In this document: piece by piece, positions 25,100-32,292 of the stretch
Numbering within the stretch: position 1 is the stretch's first letter
Layout: every line of letters starts with the position of its first letter
NCBI GenBank assembly: GCA_035573435.1
Contig: DATMZR010000036.1
Location: 62,001 to 126,000, forward strand
Reading direction: 5' to 3'
DNA length: 64,000 nt
Source of the DNA: Solirubrobacterales bacterium
GTDB taxonomy: Bacteria; Actinomycetota; Thermoleophilia; Solirubrobacterales; 70-9
The notes under the pieces: model-generated
Seen by the model: only the letters and a program-made list of their open reading frames with translations
What the model was told of the DNA's origin: nothing
The model's database searches: none
Program-made: the position numbers and the translations under genes

Positions 25100-26491
25100 T
25101 TAGATCGGGAGCCGCGGCCCACGCGTTGTTCCGGCCGTCGCATACTCATGGATCCGTCGATCGAGCGCGAGCTCGGTCTCGAAGTCTGCATCCTCCCCGT
25201 GCCGGTACGGCAGGTCCTTGTCGACCAGGAGCTCGGCGAGGATCTCGACGAAGGTGGGGTCGAGTTGCGTGCCGGCGGAGCGGCGTAGCTCGCTGATCGC
25301 CTCGTGGGTGCTCACCGGGCGCCGGTAGGAGTCGCGGGCCGTGAGCACGTCGTACGTGTCGGCGACGGCGATCACTTTCGAGAGCACTGGAATCTCGTCG
25401 CCGCGAAGGCTCAGCGGGTACCCGAGACCGTCGAGCCGCTCGTGGTGGGCCAGGATGATCTCCCCGACCGGCTGGTAGCCGTCGATCTGCGAGACGATCC
25501 GCGCGCCCTCGTAGGGGTGCTTGCGGATCTCCACCCAGTCAGCCTCGGTCAGCTCCGCGTTCCCCTTCAGGATCCGGTCCGGAAGGATGAACTTGCCGAT
25601 GTCGTGTAATAGCCCGGCGGTGTGGGCAAGCTCCTGCTGTTCCTCGGAGAGCCCCGCGGCGGCCGCGATCTCGCGCGCGTAGCGAGCCACCGCTGCGCTG
25701 TGGCGCGCGGTCATCCGATCCCGGAGATCCAGCGTCCGCAGCAGCGCGCTCAACAGCGCGACCTGGAACCCGGCGAGCTGGTTCGCCCGCAGCTCGAGCT
25801 CGTCGGCGCGTTGCTGGGAGAGGAGCAGCGCGCCGATCAGGTACTGGAAGACGATCACGACGACCGCGAACATCGCCACGGTCGGCAGGCCGAACTGGAC
25901 GTACAGGAAGGCGACGCCCACTGCCAGCAGCGCGGAGGCGAGCTCGGAGGGAAGCAGCGGGGCAAGCCCTCGGCGCACCGCTGTCCACAGCGGAGTGCCG
26001 TCCACGTAGCTGGAATAGCCGGCGATCAGGGTGAAGTTGATCGCCAGCGCGAAGACGAAGAGGCCGAACACGCATAGGTAGAAGAGCCCGTCGGTCTGGC
26101 TGATCCCCGCCACCTGGAGGGTCGTGGTGAAGGCAAGCCCGGAGAGCAGCGGGAACCAGGCGTAGGTGACCAGGTTGATCAGCAGCACGTTCGGCGCGTA
26201 GCGGAACCGGAGCCACGCGGCGACCATGGTGCAGACCCCGATCAGCGCGGCCGGTGTCTCGCCCAGGAAGACGGTGGCCGTGACGATGGTCAGGAAGCTC
26301 GACGAGATCACCATCCGGCTGGCAGGGGTGTTCACCGCCGTCAGCTCGCCGACCACGGAGGTGACCAGCAGGATGCCGAGCAGGGCCAGGTCCCAGTTCG
26401 AGTCGCCGTTGGCGAGCACGGCGACCACGAGGGCCGCGGCCACCGCGGCCAGCTCGAGGGTGATTACCCTCTTGCTTGGGCGTCCTGGCAT
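25100..26491 (-). CDS. Membrane HD-GYP domain c-di-GMP phosphodiesterase
   Basis: A 463-residue protein with a hydrophobic sensor half (residues about 8-220, seven or eight helices) followed by a cytoplasmic HD-GYP domain. Conserved residues are visible: DRMTARHSAAVARYAREIA near 255, the HD pair in HTAGLLHDIGKFILPDRI near 283, HPYEGARIV, HHERLDGLGYP for the GYP-type motif, and KVIAVADTYDVLTARDSYR. HD-GYP enzymes hydrolyse c-di-GMP to GMP. The membrane part resembles an unnamed MASE-like sensor. It starts 8 bases after the BldC-like gene ends, so the two form one transcript. Confidence 0.88.
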   Translation of the reverse strand: MPGRPSKRVITLELAAVAAALVVAVLANGDSNWDLALLGILLVTSVVGELTAVNTPASRMVISSSFLTIVTATVFLGETPAALIGVCTMVAAWLRFRYAPNVLLINLVTYAWFPLLSGLAFTTTLQVAGISQTDGLFYLCVFGLFVFALAINFTLIAGYSSYVDGTPLWTAVRRGLAPLLPSELASALLAVGVAFLYVQFGLPTVAMFAVVVIVFQYLIGALLLSQQRADELELRANQLAGFQVALLSALLRTLDLRDRMTARHSAAVARYAREIAAAAGLSEEQQELAHTAGLLHDIGKFILPDRILKGNAELTEADWVEIRKHPYEGARIVSQIDGYQPVGEIILAHHERLDGLGYPLSLRGDEIPVLSKVIAVADTYDVLTARDSYRRPVSTHEAISELRRSAGTQLDPTFVEILAELLVDKDLPYRHGEDADFETELALDRRIHEYATAGTTRGPRLPI

Positions 26492-26499
26492 AGGGTGGT

Positions 26500-26706
26500 C
26501 TAGCCGCGCATCGCGGCGACGGACTGGCCGTTCTCCGATGGCTCGCGCATCGAGCGGATGAACCGGTCGAGGTCGGCGGTCGAGAACCGCCGCTGCCCGC
26601 CGGGTGTCCGGTAGACGGGAACGAGCCCCTGGTTCGACCAGCTGCGCAGCGAGGCGGCGCTGACGCCCAGATAGGCGGCCGCCTGGCCAACGTTCAGTAG
26701 TCGCAT
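26500..26706 (-). CDS. BldC-like MerR-type winged-helix regulator
   Basis: Taking ATG 26706 with GGGAGG six bases upstream gives 68 residues, the same length as Streptomyces BldC. The sequence is a minimal MerR/excisionase winged helix: VGQAAAYLGVSAASLRSWSN is the helix-turn-helix and YRTPGGQRRFSTADLDRFIR the wing and third helix. BldC-type proteins bind AT-rich direct repeats head-to-tail and control developmental genes. A longer frame to 26742 lacks a ribosome site. It is cotranscribed with the HD-GYP gene and divergent from the SpoIIE gene. Confidence 0.82.
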   Translation of the reverse strand: MRLLNVGQAAAYLGVSAASLRSWSNQGLVPVYRTPGGQRRFSTADLDRFIRSMREPSENGQSVAAMRG

Positions 26707-26789
26707 TTGTCCTCCCATTCTCTGTTCAGTCCCCACAGTCATGAGGTAAATCGCATAAAGGGCCCGTTTGGTGCGGTTTCTGACTAAGT

Positions 26790-26830
26790 TTTGCGCAGTT
26801 TACTTCGCTTTTTGCAAGTTTCGGGCCGAC
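26790..26830. promoter_or_regulatory. AT-rich tandem motif array between bldC-like and spoIIE-like genes
   Basis: Successive T-rich pieces GTTTTGCGCA, GTTTACTTCG, CTTTTTGCAA and GTTTCGG recur about every 10 bp in an otherwise GC-rich divergent region. This is the kind of phased direct-repeat tract that BldC-type regulators bind, so autoregulation is plausible (inference). Confidence 0.4.
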
Positions 26831-26925
26831 GGAACCGCACCTGCCCGGCTGCGGATCGCTGATTTCGGCTACCGGAAGCGGGGCATTCATTGGTCGACCG
26901 GGCACGAGTTAGACTCGCAAGCCAG

Positions 26926-28191
26926 GTGGTGGACCCGGATCGAGAAGAGGCCACAGCGGGCGCGCCCGCCGACCGCGAGTCGCCGGCTGGGGGCGACGAG
27001 TGGGCCTCAGGCGCGGCGGAATCCGGCGAGGGGGACCCGATCCTGGGCGCGACCCTGAATGCCCTGAAGGCTGCCGCCGAAGGCGTCGAGATCGAGCGGC
27101 GGGTCGCCGAGACCCTCCAGCGAAGCCTCCTGCCGCAACTGCCGGTCGTGCCTGGCCTGCGACTCGCGGCTCGGTATCGGCCGGGCAGCGCGGAGACCAG
27201 GATCGGGGGCGACTGGTACGACGCAATCCCGCTGCGGGGTGGGAATTTGGGCATCGCGATCGGAGACGTGGTCGGTCGCGGCGTCAAGGCGGCGGCGCGG
27301 ATGGCGCACCTGCAAAGCGCCTTGCGCGCTTACGCGCTGGAGTCTCTTCGCCCCGCCCTGGTTCTGGAGCGCATGAACAGCTTCGTGCTCGAGGGAGAGC
27401 AGGGTGGGATGGTCACGCTGCTCTACGCGGTGGTCGACCCGGACGGACATACTGTCCACGTGGCGAGCGCCGGGCATCCCCCGCCGTTGGTGCTCGATCC
27501 GGGCGCACCGCCGACCTACGCGGAGGCGCCCGCGGGCGCCCCGCTGGGGGTGGCGCGCTACTCCGTGTATGAGGAGGGGGTGACGACGCTCGACCCCTGG
27601 TCCACCGTGCTGCTCTACACCGACGGTCTCGTTGAGGGCCCTCAGCTGCCCCTGGGCCAGGGCCTCGAGGTGCTTCGGAGCAACATGGAGGACGGGCCGC
27701 GCGAGCCCGAGACCCTGTGCGACGCCGTGCTCGAATCGCTCGACGTGCGGGTGGGCTTCAGCGACGACCTGGCACTGCTCGCGCTCCAGTTGACGCCGCC
27801 GGGCAAGACGCTGGAACTGGAACTCCCGGCCAGGCCCGCGTCGCTTGCCGCCATGCGTCGCGCGGTGGCGCAATGGCTGCGGCTCGCCGGAGCAAGGGAG
27901 GACGAGATCTACGAGGTCCTGGTCGCCTGTGGTGAGGCTTGCGCGAACGCGGTGGCGCACGCTCATCCCGCCCTCTCGGACTCGTTGTTCGAGGTTCGAG
28001 CCACGCAAGAGGGGTCGGAGGTCGAGATCACGGTCCGCGACACCGGCCGCTGGCGCCCGCCTGCGGATGAGGGTCGAGGGCGTGGGCTCGCCGTGATGCG
28101 GGAGCTGATGGACGAGGTGGAGATCGAGCCCTCGGAGAAGGGCACCACGGTCACACTGAGGCGACGCTTGCGAAGCGAGACTTCGGCATGA
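26926..28191 (+). CDS. SpoIIE/PP2C phosphatase fused to HATPase anti-sigma kinase
   Basis: About 421 residues. The N-terminal half is a PP2C-type SpoIIE phosphatase: LQRSLLPQLPVVPGLRLAAR, then GGDWYDAIPLRGGNLGIAIG and DVVGRGVKAAARMAHLQSAL, with TVLLYTDGLVEGP and VGFSDDLALLAL for the metal-binding aspartates. The C-terminal about 130 residues form an RsbW-type GHKL kinase domain (EVLVACGEACANAVAHAH with the N-box, then ITVRDTGRWRPPADEGRGRG). It can both dephosphorylate and phosphorylate STAS partners. TAGACT at 26910-26915 points to GTG 26926 or 26929 as start; the frame is open to TTG 26890. The STAS gene overlaps its end by 4 bases. Confidence 0.88.
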   Translation: MVDPDREEATAGAPADRESPAGGDEWASGAAESGEGDPILGATLNALKAAAEGVEIERRVAETLQRSLLPQLPVVPGLRLAARYRPGSAETRIGGDWYDAIPLRGGNLGIAIGDVVGRGVKAAARMAHLQSALRAYALESLRPALVLERMNSFVLEGEQGGMVTLLYAVVDPDGHTVHVASAGHPPPLVLDPGAPPTYAEAPAGAPLGVARYSVYEEGVTTLDPWSTVLLYTDGLVEGPQLPLGQGLEVLRSNMEDGPREPETLCDAVLESLDVRVGFSDDLALLALQLTPPGKTLELELPARPASLAAMRRAVAQWLRLAGAREDEIYEVLVACGEACANAVAHAHPALSDSLFEVRATQEGSEVEITVRDTGRWRPPADEGRGRGLAVMRELMDEVEIEPSEKGTTVTLRRRLRSETSA

Positions 28192-28550
28192 GAGGCCCGC
28201 TGGCGGATTTGAAGTTTGAGGAGACCGGCAACGTGATCGTGGGACGCGTCGCGGGCGAGATCGAAAGCGTCAACGCCGCGGAGATGAGCACGGCGCTCGC
28301 GAAGCGGTTGACCTCCGAGGCGGCAGGCCTGGTCATCGACCTCTCGCAGGTGACCTACCTGGACAGCGCCGGAATCGAACTTCTATTCGACCTGGCGCGA
28401 AGGTTGCGGACGCACCGCCAACGGCTGCGGCTCGTGGTCCCGGCTGAGGCGCCGATGCGTCGCGTCCTCGAGCTGTGCGACATCGATCGCGCCGCTCCGA
28501 TCGACACGACCGTCGAGGCAGCGCTCGAGGGCTTCGGGGACCCGTCCTGA
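28188..28550 (+). CDS. STAS-domain anti-anti-sigma factor
   Basis: A 120-residue single STAS domain. The diagnostic stretch LVIDLSQVTYLDSAGIELLF at about residues 46-65 includes the Ser of LDSAG, which is phosphorylated in this family. It overlaps the SpoIIE-kinase gene by 4 bases (ATGA), so the two are coupled and presumably form one partner-switching module. No sigma-factor gene is seen nearby, so the target is elsewhere or non-sigma. Confidence 0.88.
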   Translation: MRGPLADLKFEETGNVIVGRVAGEIESVNAAEMSTALAKRLTSEAAGLVIDLSQVTYLDSAGIELLFDLARRLRTHRQRLRLVVPAEAPMRRVLELCDIDRAAPIDTTVEAALEGFGDPS

Positions 28551-28559
28551 GGTCGCCGT

Positions 28560-29393
28560 TCAGGGAGCGCCGGCGGCCGACCAGGAGGCGCGGAAGCGTT
28601 CCAGCGTCTCCGTCAGGCGGGCGGGCGGATCGCCGCTCGAGGAGACCAGGATCTCGCCGACCCTGCCCGCGAACGCCTGCAGCAGCAAGAGTTCTCCTCG
28701 TCCCGTGAGCCTGCTTGGCCGCGTCGTCAGGCAGATCACCCCGACCAGTCTTCCCGAGGCGGTCATCGGCGCGTAGATCGTGGTTCGGCCACGGGCGTCG
28801 CCGTGGGACCCCGAGCCGTGAACCAGTTGCGCCCGGCGTTCGAGCGCCGCGCGGCCGAGCGTCCCTTGGCCGAGCGAGACCCGCTCGGGGTGATGGTGGT
28901 CGCCGGCCTGGTCGCTGGCCCCCTGCGTTGCGGCGCGGCGCAGCGATAGCCCGTCCTCCTCGGCCAGGAATACCGTGCCTCCGTCGACGTCATAGAGCGA
29001 AACCAGCCCCGCGAGCAGCGTCGTCAGCGTCTCGTCGGACTTCCCGGCCGCGAGGTTGGCTCGGGCTCGAGTGCGCCCGCCGCGGACCGTCGCGGGTGCT
29101 GCGGGCTCGGCTTCGCGCTGCGGCGCCGCGGCATCTGATTCGGCGTTCATGTGATCGCCGATCTCGTTGCGCTGGAAGGCCAGCGCAACGGCCTGCGCGC
29201 GACTGGTGGCGCCCAGCTTGGACATCGCGTTGCGAATGTGCGTGCGCACGGTCTCCGGCGACAGGACCAGCGTCTCAGCGATCTGGGCGCCGCTCTCCCC
29301 GGCGGCGATCATGCCGAGGATCTGCCGCTCCCGCACGGAGAGAGGCGTCCCCTGACCGTCGCCGCGAACGGATCGGTGCGTATCTTCGGTCAA
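28560..29393 (-). CDS. LuxR-type regulator with C-terminal GAF sensor
   Basis: About 277 residues with the DNA-binding domain first: LSVRERQILGMIAAGESGAQ, then ETVRTHIRNAMSKLGATSRA within the first 90 residues. A hydrophilic linker leads to a GAF domain (DETLTTLLAGLVSLYDVDGG, TVFLAEEDGLSLRRAA, LVGVICLTTRPSRLTGRGEL). The HTH-before-sensor order is unusual for LuxR proteins. TTG 29393 is preferred because GGAGGA lies four bases upstream; the frame remains open to 29531. It is convergent with the STAS gene. The ligand is unknown; GAF domains often bind small molecules or nucleotides. Confidence 0.78.
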   Translation of the reverse strand: MTEDTHRSVRGDGQGTPLSVRERQILGMIAAGESGAQIAETLVLSPETVRTHIRNAMSKLGATSRAQAVALAFQRNEIGDHMNAESDAAAPQREAEPAAPATVRGGRTRARANLAAGKSDETLTTLLAGLVSLYDVDGGTVFLAEEDGLSLRRAATQGASDQAGDHHHPERVSLGQGTLGRAALERRAQLVHGSGSHGDARGRTTIYAPMTASGRLVGVICLTTRPSRLTGRGELLLLQAFAGRVGEILVSSSGDPPARLTETLERFRASWSAAGAP

Positions 29394-29512
29394 CTGTCCT
29401 CCGTCTCGCGGCCCGCCGTCCCTCGACGGCGAAGCTTGCTTTTCCGGCAGGCTAACACTAACCGCATTGGGGTAACGCGGGCCGCAAAACCAGGTAACTG
29501 GGACCCCATCTG

Positions 29513-29542
29513 TTGACTTCCGGTGCCTCAACTGGGCATTCT
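29513..29542 (+). promoter_or_regulatory. Candidate promoter TTGACT-N18-CATTCT
   Basis: A -35-like TTGACT and -10-like CATTCT separated by 18 bases lie about 145 bases upstream of the LPFTG gene. The 29394-29684 leader contains no other recognised element. Confidence 0.35.
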
Positions 29543-29684
29543 GGTCCCGTCCCGAAAACCCAGGTGGGGTAGATCCCAGGCAGGGGTTGCCCCCGTCCCC
29601 TCTTCACCCGCGGTTGCATGGCAAGATGGATTGCGGGACTCCGGGGGGGTAACAGCGTCGTCGCTGACGGCAGGAGAAATAAGC

Positions 29685-30023
29685 ATGTTGAATCGAATCG
29701 CAGGCCAGCGTCCACGGCCTCAGTGGGGATTGTGGATTGCCTTGGCACTCGCCATCGTTGCGCTCGCAGTTCCGACCGCTGCGCTGGCGGGCTCTCCCAC
29801 TGACTACCAGTACAACCCGACCAATCACCAGATCGCGGCCAGTGGAGGCGGCGGCGGGCCATCCGAGCCCTCCAGTCCCTCGAGCGGCGAGAATCACGTG
29901 GTGAGTGGCCTTCCGTTCACCGGCTTCGATGTCGGAATCCTCGCACTCGCGTCGGTCGCTCTGATGGGTGCCGGCCTGACTCTGCGGCGGCTTTCCGATC
30001 CGGCCAGGCGGCCTTCCTCTTAG
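29685..30023 (+). CDS. Short LPFTG cell-wall-anchored protein (module A)
   Basis: A 112-residue sortase substrate. Residues about 12-35 form a signal peptide (WGLWIALALAIVALAVPTAA, then LAGS). A mature region of about 50 residues rich in Gly, Ser and Pro follows, then the sorting signal LPFTG near residue 80, a hydrophobic helix (VGILALASVALMGAGLTL) and a basic tail (RRLSDPARR). ATG 29685 has GGAG about eight bases upstream. The exposed part is tiny, so it can hardly be an enzyme; a wall spacer, glycan acceptor or sensor are possibilities. The sugar-phosphate transferase follows 62 bases later, the same order as in module B at 43270. Confidence 0.8.
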   Translation: MLNRIAGQRPRPQWGLWIALALAIVALAVPTAALAGSPTDYQYNPTNHQIAASGGGGGPSEPSSPSSGENHVVSGLPFTGFDVGILALASVALMGAGLTLRRLSDPARRPSS

Positions 30024-30085
30024 GCGCCTAGAAACAGGGGAGCAGGAGGCGAGACGGGGCCGCGGAGCGAGCGGAGGACGAAGAG

Positions 30086-31558
30086 ATGCTGGATACACCC
30101 AACCACTCTCGGGTCGTCGTCCCCGTGGCGCTCCGTGCGCTCGAGGCCCAGCGCCTGGTCAACCTGATCGCTTTCAAGGTGAGCCCGGCCGTGGCGGCGG
30201 GGCTCATCGCTTACGCACACACCGATGAGCTCGGCTCCTCGGTGCTGGTCGCGACGGCGATCCTCGCCGCTCTGCTGCTCGTCGACCGCTCCACCCTGCC
30301 GCTGGGGTTGATGCCAACGGCGCGGCTGGCACTGGGCCTCGTTGCGCCCGTGCTCGGGGCTGCGGCCGCTGCGTGGGTGCTTGCGGTCACCGGTCAGGCG
30401 CTGCCGCTCGCAGAGTTCCAGGCGCCGGTCGCCGGCGCCTGGCTGATCATGGCCCTGGGTGCCTGGGTGACGACCCGCTTCGACGATGATCGACACGTGC
30501 AGGTCGGGGTGATCGGGTCGGCAGGCTTCGCCTCGGATCTCGCCGAAGAGCTCGACGCGGCCGGCATCCGCGCCTACGAGGTGATCGGCTGGTTCGGGCG
30601 CGGGGCGCCCGGTCCCGACACGCCGGGGGTGGGCACCGGTCGCCTCCGCTACCTCGGCAGCCTGGAAGACGTTCGCTCGGCCGTCTTGGAGAGGCGGATC
30701 GAGCTGCTGGTCTGCGGGCGTGCAGAGCCCACCGACGCCGGCGAGGGCGCCGATCCGTATCACGACCCATACGTGTCGATCGCGGATTCCTGCCTGGATC
30801 TACCGGTGCGGATGCTCGATGCGAACCAGCTCTACGAGGACCTGCTGGGCCATGTGCCGCTCGGGACCACGGACTCGGCTTGGTTCCGCTACATCATGCA
30901 TCCGCGCTTCCGACCGACGTCCCCGCTCTGGAAGCGCTGCTTCGACCTGGCCAACGCGGCCTGGATGGCGGTCTTCGTGGTGCCGCTGATCGGGATCGCC
31001 GGGCTGGGAATCAAGCTGGCCGACGGTGGGCCCGTCTTCTATCGGCAGCGGCGCGTCGGAGAGCGTGGGAAGGAGTTCGAGCTCATCAAGCTCCGGACGA
31101 TGGTGCCGAACGCGGAGCTCAGCGGGCCGCAGTGGTCCGAGCCCGGTGACGAGCGCGTGACGCGGCTCGGCAGGTTCCTGCGCCGGACTCACATCGACGA
31201 GCTCCCACAGCTGTGGAACGTTGTGCGAGGCGAGATGACGCTGGTCGGCCCGCGGCCTGAGCGTCCGGAGATCTGCGCCGAGCTGGAGAACCGGTTCCCG
31301 CATTACATCCGCCGGCATCTCGTGAAGCCGGGGATCACGGGCTGGGCGCAGCTACGGTGCGGCTACGCCGGCTCTGAGCTGGGCACCGCCTGGAAGCTCT
31401 GCCACGACCTCTTCTACATCAAGCGACGTTCGATCTTGGCGGATTGGCTGATCATCGTCGAGACCGTAGTCCTGGCGGGGCGGGACGCCCATCGGGCGCT
31501 TCGAGCCCCGCGCCATCGGTTCATCGTGGGCGAGGCCAGTGAGGTTCATCGTGGGTGA
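30086..31558 (+). CDS. Polyprenyl-phosphate sugar-1-phosphate transferase (module A)
   Basis: A 490-residue initiating enzyme of polysaccharide synthesis. Four or five N-terminal helices and a CoA-binding-like cytoplasmic domain (VGVIGSAGFASDLAEELDA) precede the catalytic sugar-transferase domain: GGPVFYRQRRVGERGKEFEL, then IKLRTM, LRRTHIDELPQLWNVVRGEM and LVGPRPERPE, and KPGITGWAQLRCGYAG. It transfers a sugar-1-phosphate from a UDP-sugar to undecaprenyl phosphate on the inner face of the membrane. GGAGGACGAAGAG precedes the ATG. It is paralogous to the enzyme at 43655. The PAS-LuxR gene overlaps its stop. Confidence 0.9.
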   Translation: MLDTPNHSRVVVPVALRALEAQRLVNLIAFKVSPAVAAGLIAYAHTDELGSSVLVATAILAALLLVDRSTLPLGLMPTARLALGLVAPVLGAAAAAWVLAVTGQALPLAEFQAPVAGAWLIMALGAWVTTRFDDDRHVQVGVIGSAGFASDLAEELDAAGIRAYEVIGWFGRGAPGPDTPGVGTGRLRYLGSLEDVRSAVLERRIELLVCGRAEPTDAGEGADPYHDPYVSIADSCLDLPVRMLDANQLYEDLLGHVPLGTTDSAWFRYIMHPRFRPTSPLWKRCFDLANAAWMAVFVVPLIGIAGLGIKLADGGPVFYRQRRVGERGKEFELIKLRTMVPNAELSGPQWSEPGDERVTRLGRFLRRTHIDELPQLWNVVRGEMTLVGPRPERPEICAELENRFPHYIRRHLVKPGITGWAQLRCGYAGSELGTAWKLCHDLFYIKRRSILADWLIIVETVVLAGRDAHRALRAPRHRFIVGEASEVHRG

Positions 31559-32199
31559 GGCCGGTGAATAGCATCACCCCGGAGCTGGCCGGCGCCACGG
31601 GCCCGGCGGCCGTCCCGACTCAGCTCGCGATCCTCGTGGTCGACGACGATCGACGCTGCCTGGAGGTCAATCTGGCGGCCTGCCGACTGCTCGGCCTTCC
31701 CCGATCGGCTGCGCTCGGCCGCACGGTGGACGACTTCCTCGCCCCCGGCATGCGCAAGCGCCTCGACCACGTCTGGCGCGCCTTCCGCGAGGGCGGAGGA
31801 CACGCCGGGCCGTTCGAGCTCAACTCCCAGGCCGCCGAGGTGCACGAGGTGAACCTCAGCGTGGTGGCCAATGTGCTGCCGAGTCGCCACCTGCTGATCC
31901 TGACGACGACTGACGCTCGAGTCGATAACGCACAAACCACCCGGCAGGCGCTACCAGAGCAGCGCCGATCGAGTCGGGTCAACAGCCGCTTTGGCCGAGG
32001 TGGGCCGACCCCCCGCGAGCGGGAGGTGCTCACGATGTTGGCTGCCGGGGCGACCGACGAGCAGATCGCGGAGATGCTCGAGCTCTCCCCGGCGACGGTG
32101 CAGACCCACGTCCGAAACGCCAAGGCCAAGCTCGGGGCGCGGACTAGGGCCCAGGCCGTGGCCATGGCGCTCCAGCACGGCATGATCACTGTCGGCTGA
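31555..32199 (+). CDS. PAS-LuxR transcriptional regulator
   Basis: A 214-residue one-component regulator. The N-terminal PAS-like domain (AILVVDDDRRCLEVNLAACR near residue 22, HLLILTTTD near 110) is followed by a LuxR helix-turn-helix: TPREREVLTMLAAGATDEQI, then TVQTHVRNAKAKLGARTRAQ. The VDDD string superficially recalls a receiver domain, but no phosphoacceptor layout follows. Its GTG overlaps the stop of the transferase gene, so it is made with module A and may control polysaccharide genes. GTG 31564 is an alternative start. Confidence 0.82.
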   Translation: MRPVNSITPELAGATGPAAVPTQLAILVVDDDRRCLEVNLAACRLLGLPRSAALGRTVDDFLAPGMRKRLDHVWRAFREGGGHAGPFELNSQAAEVHEVNLSVVANVLPSRHLLILTTTDARVDNAQTTRQALPEQRRSSRVNSRFGRGGPTPREREVLTMLAAGATDEQIAEMLELSPATVQTHVRNAKAKLGARTRAQAVAMALQHGMITVG

Positions 32200-32292
32200 G
32201 CAGCCCCGCGGCCGGTCCTGAACCGCGGCGCGCATCCGGGCCAGCAAATGAGGGGAGCGGGCCCGGAACGCGCCGCGGCCCGCGCGCCGGTA

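Noticed and set aside
29394-29684. c-di-GMP riboswitch before the LPFTG gene
   Set aside because: No GEMM-type conserved core; only a weak promoter was seen.
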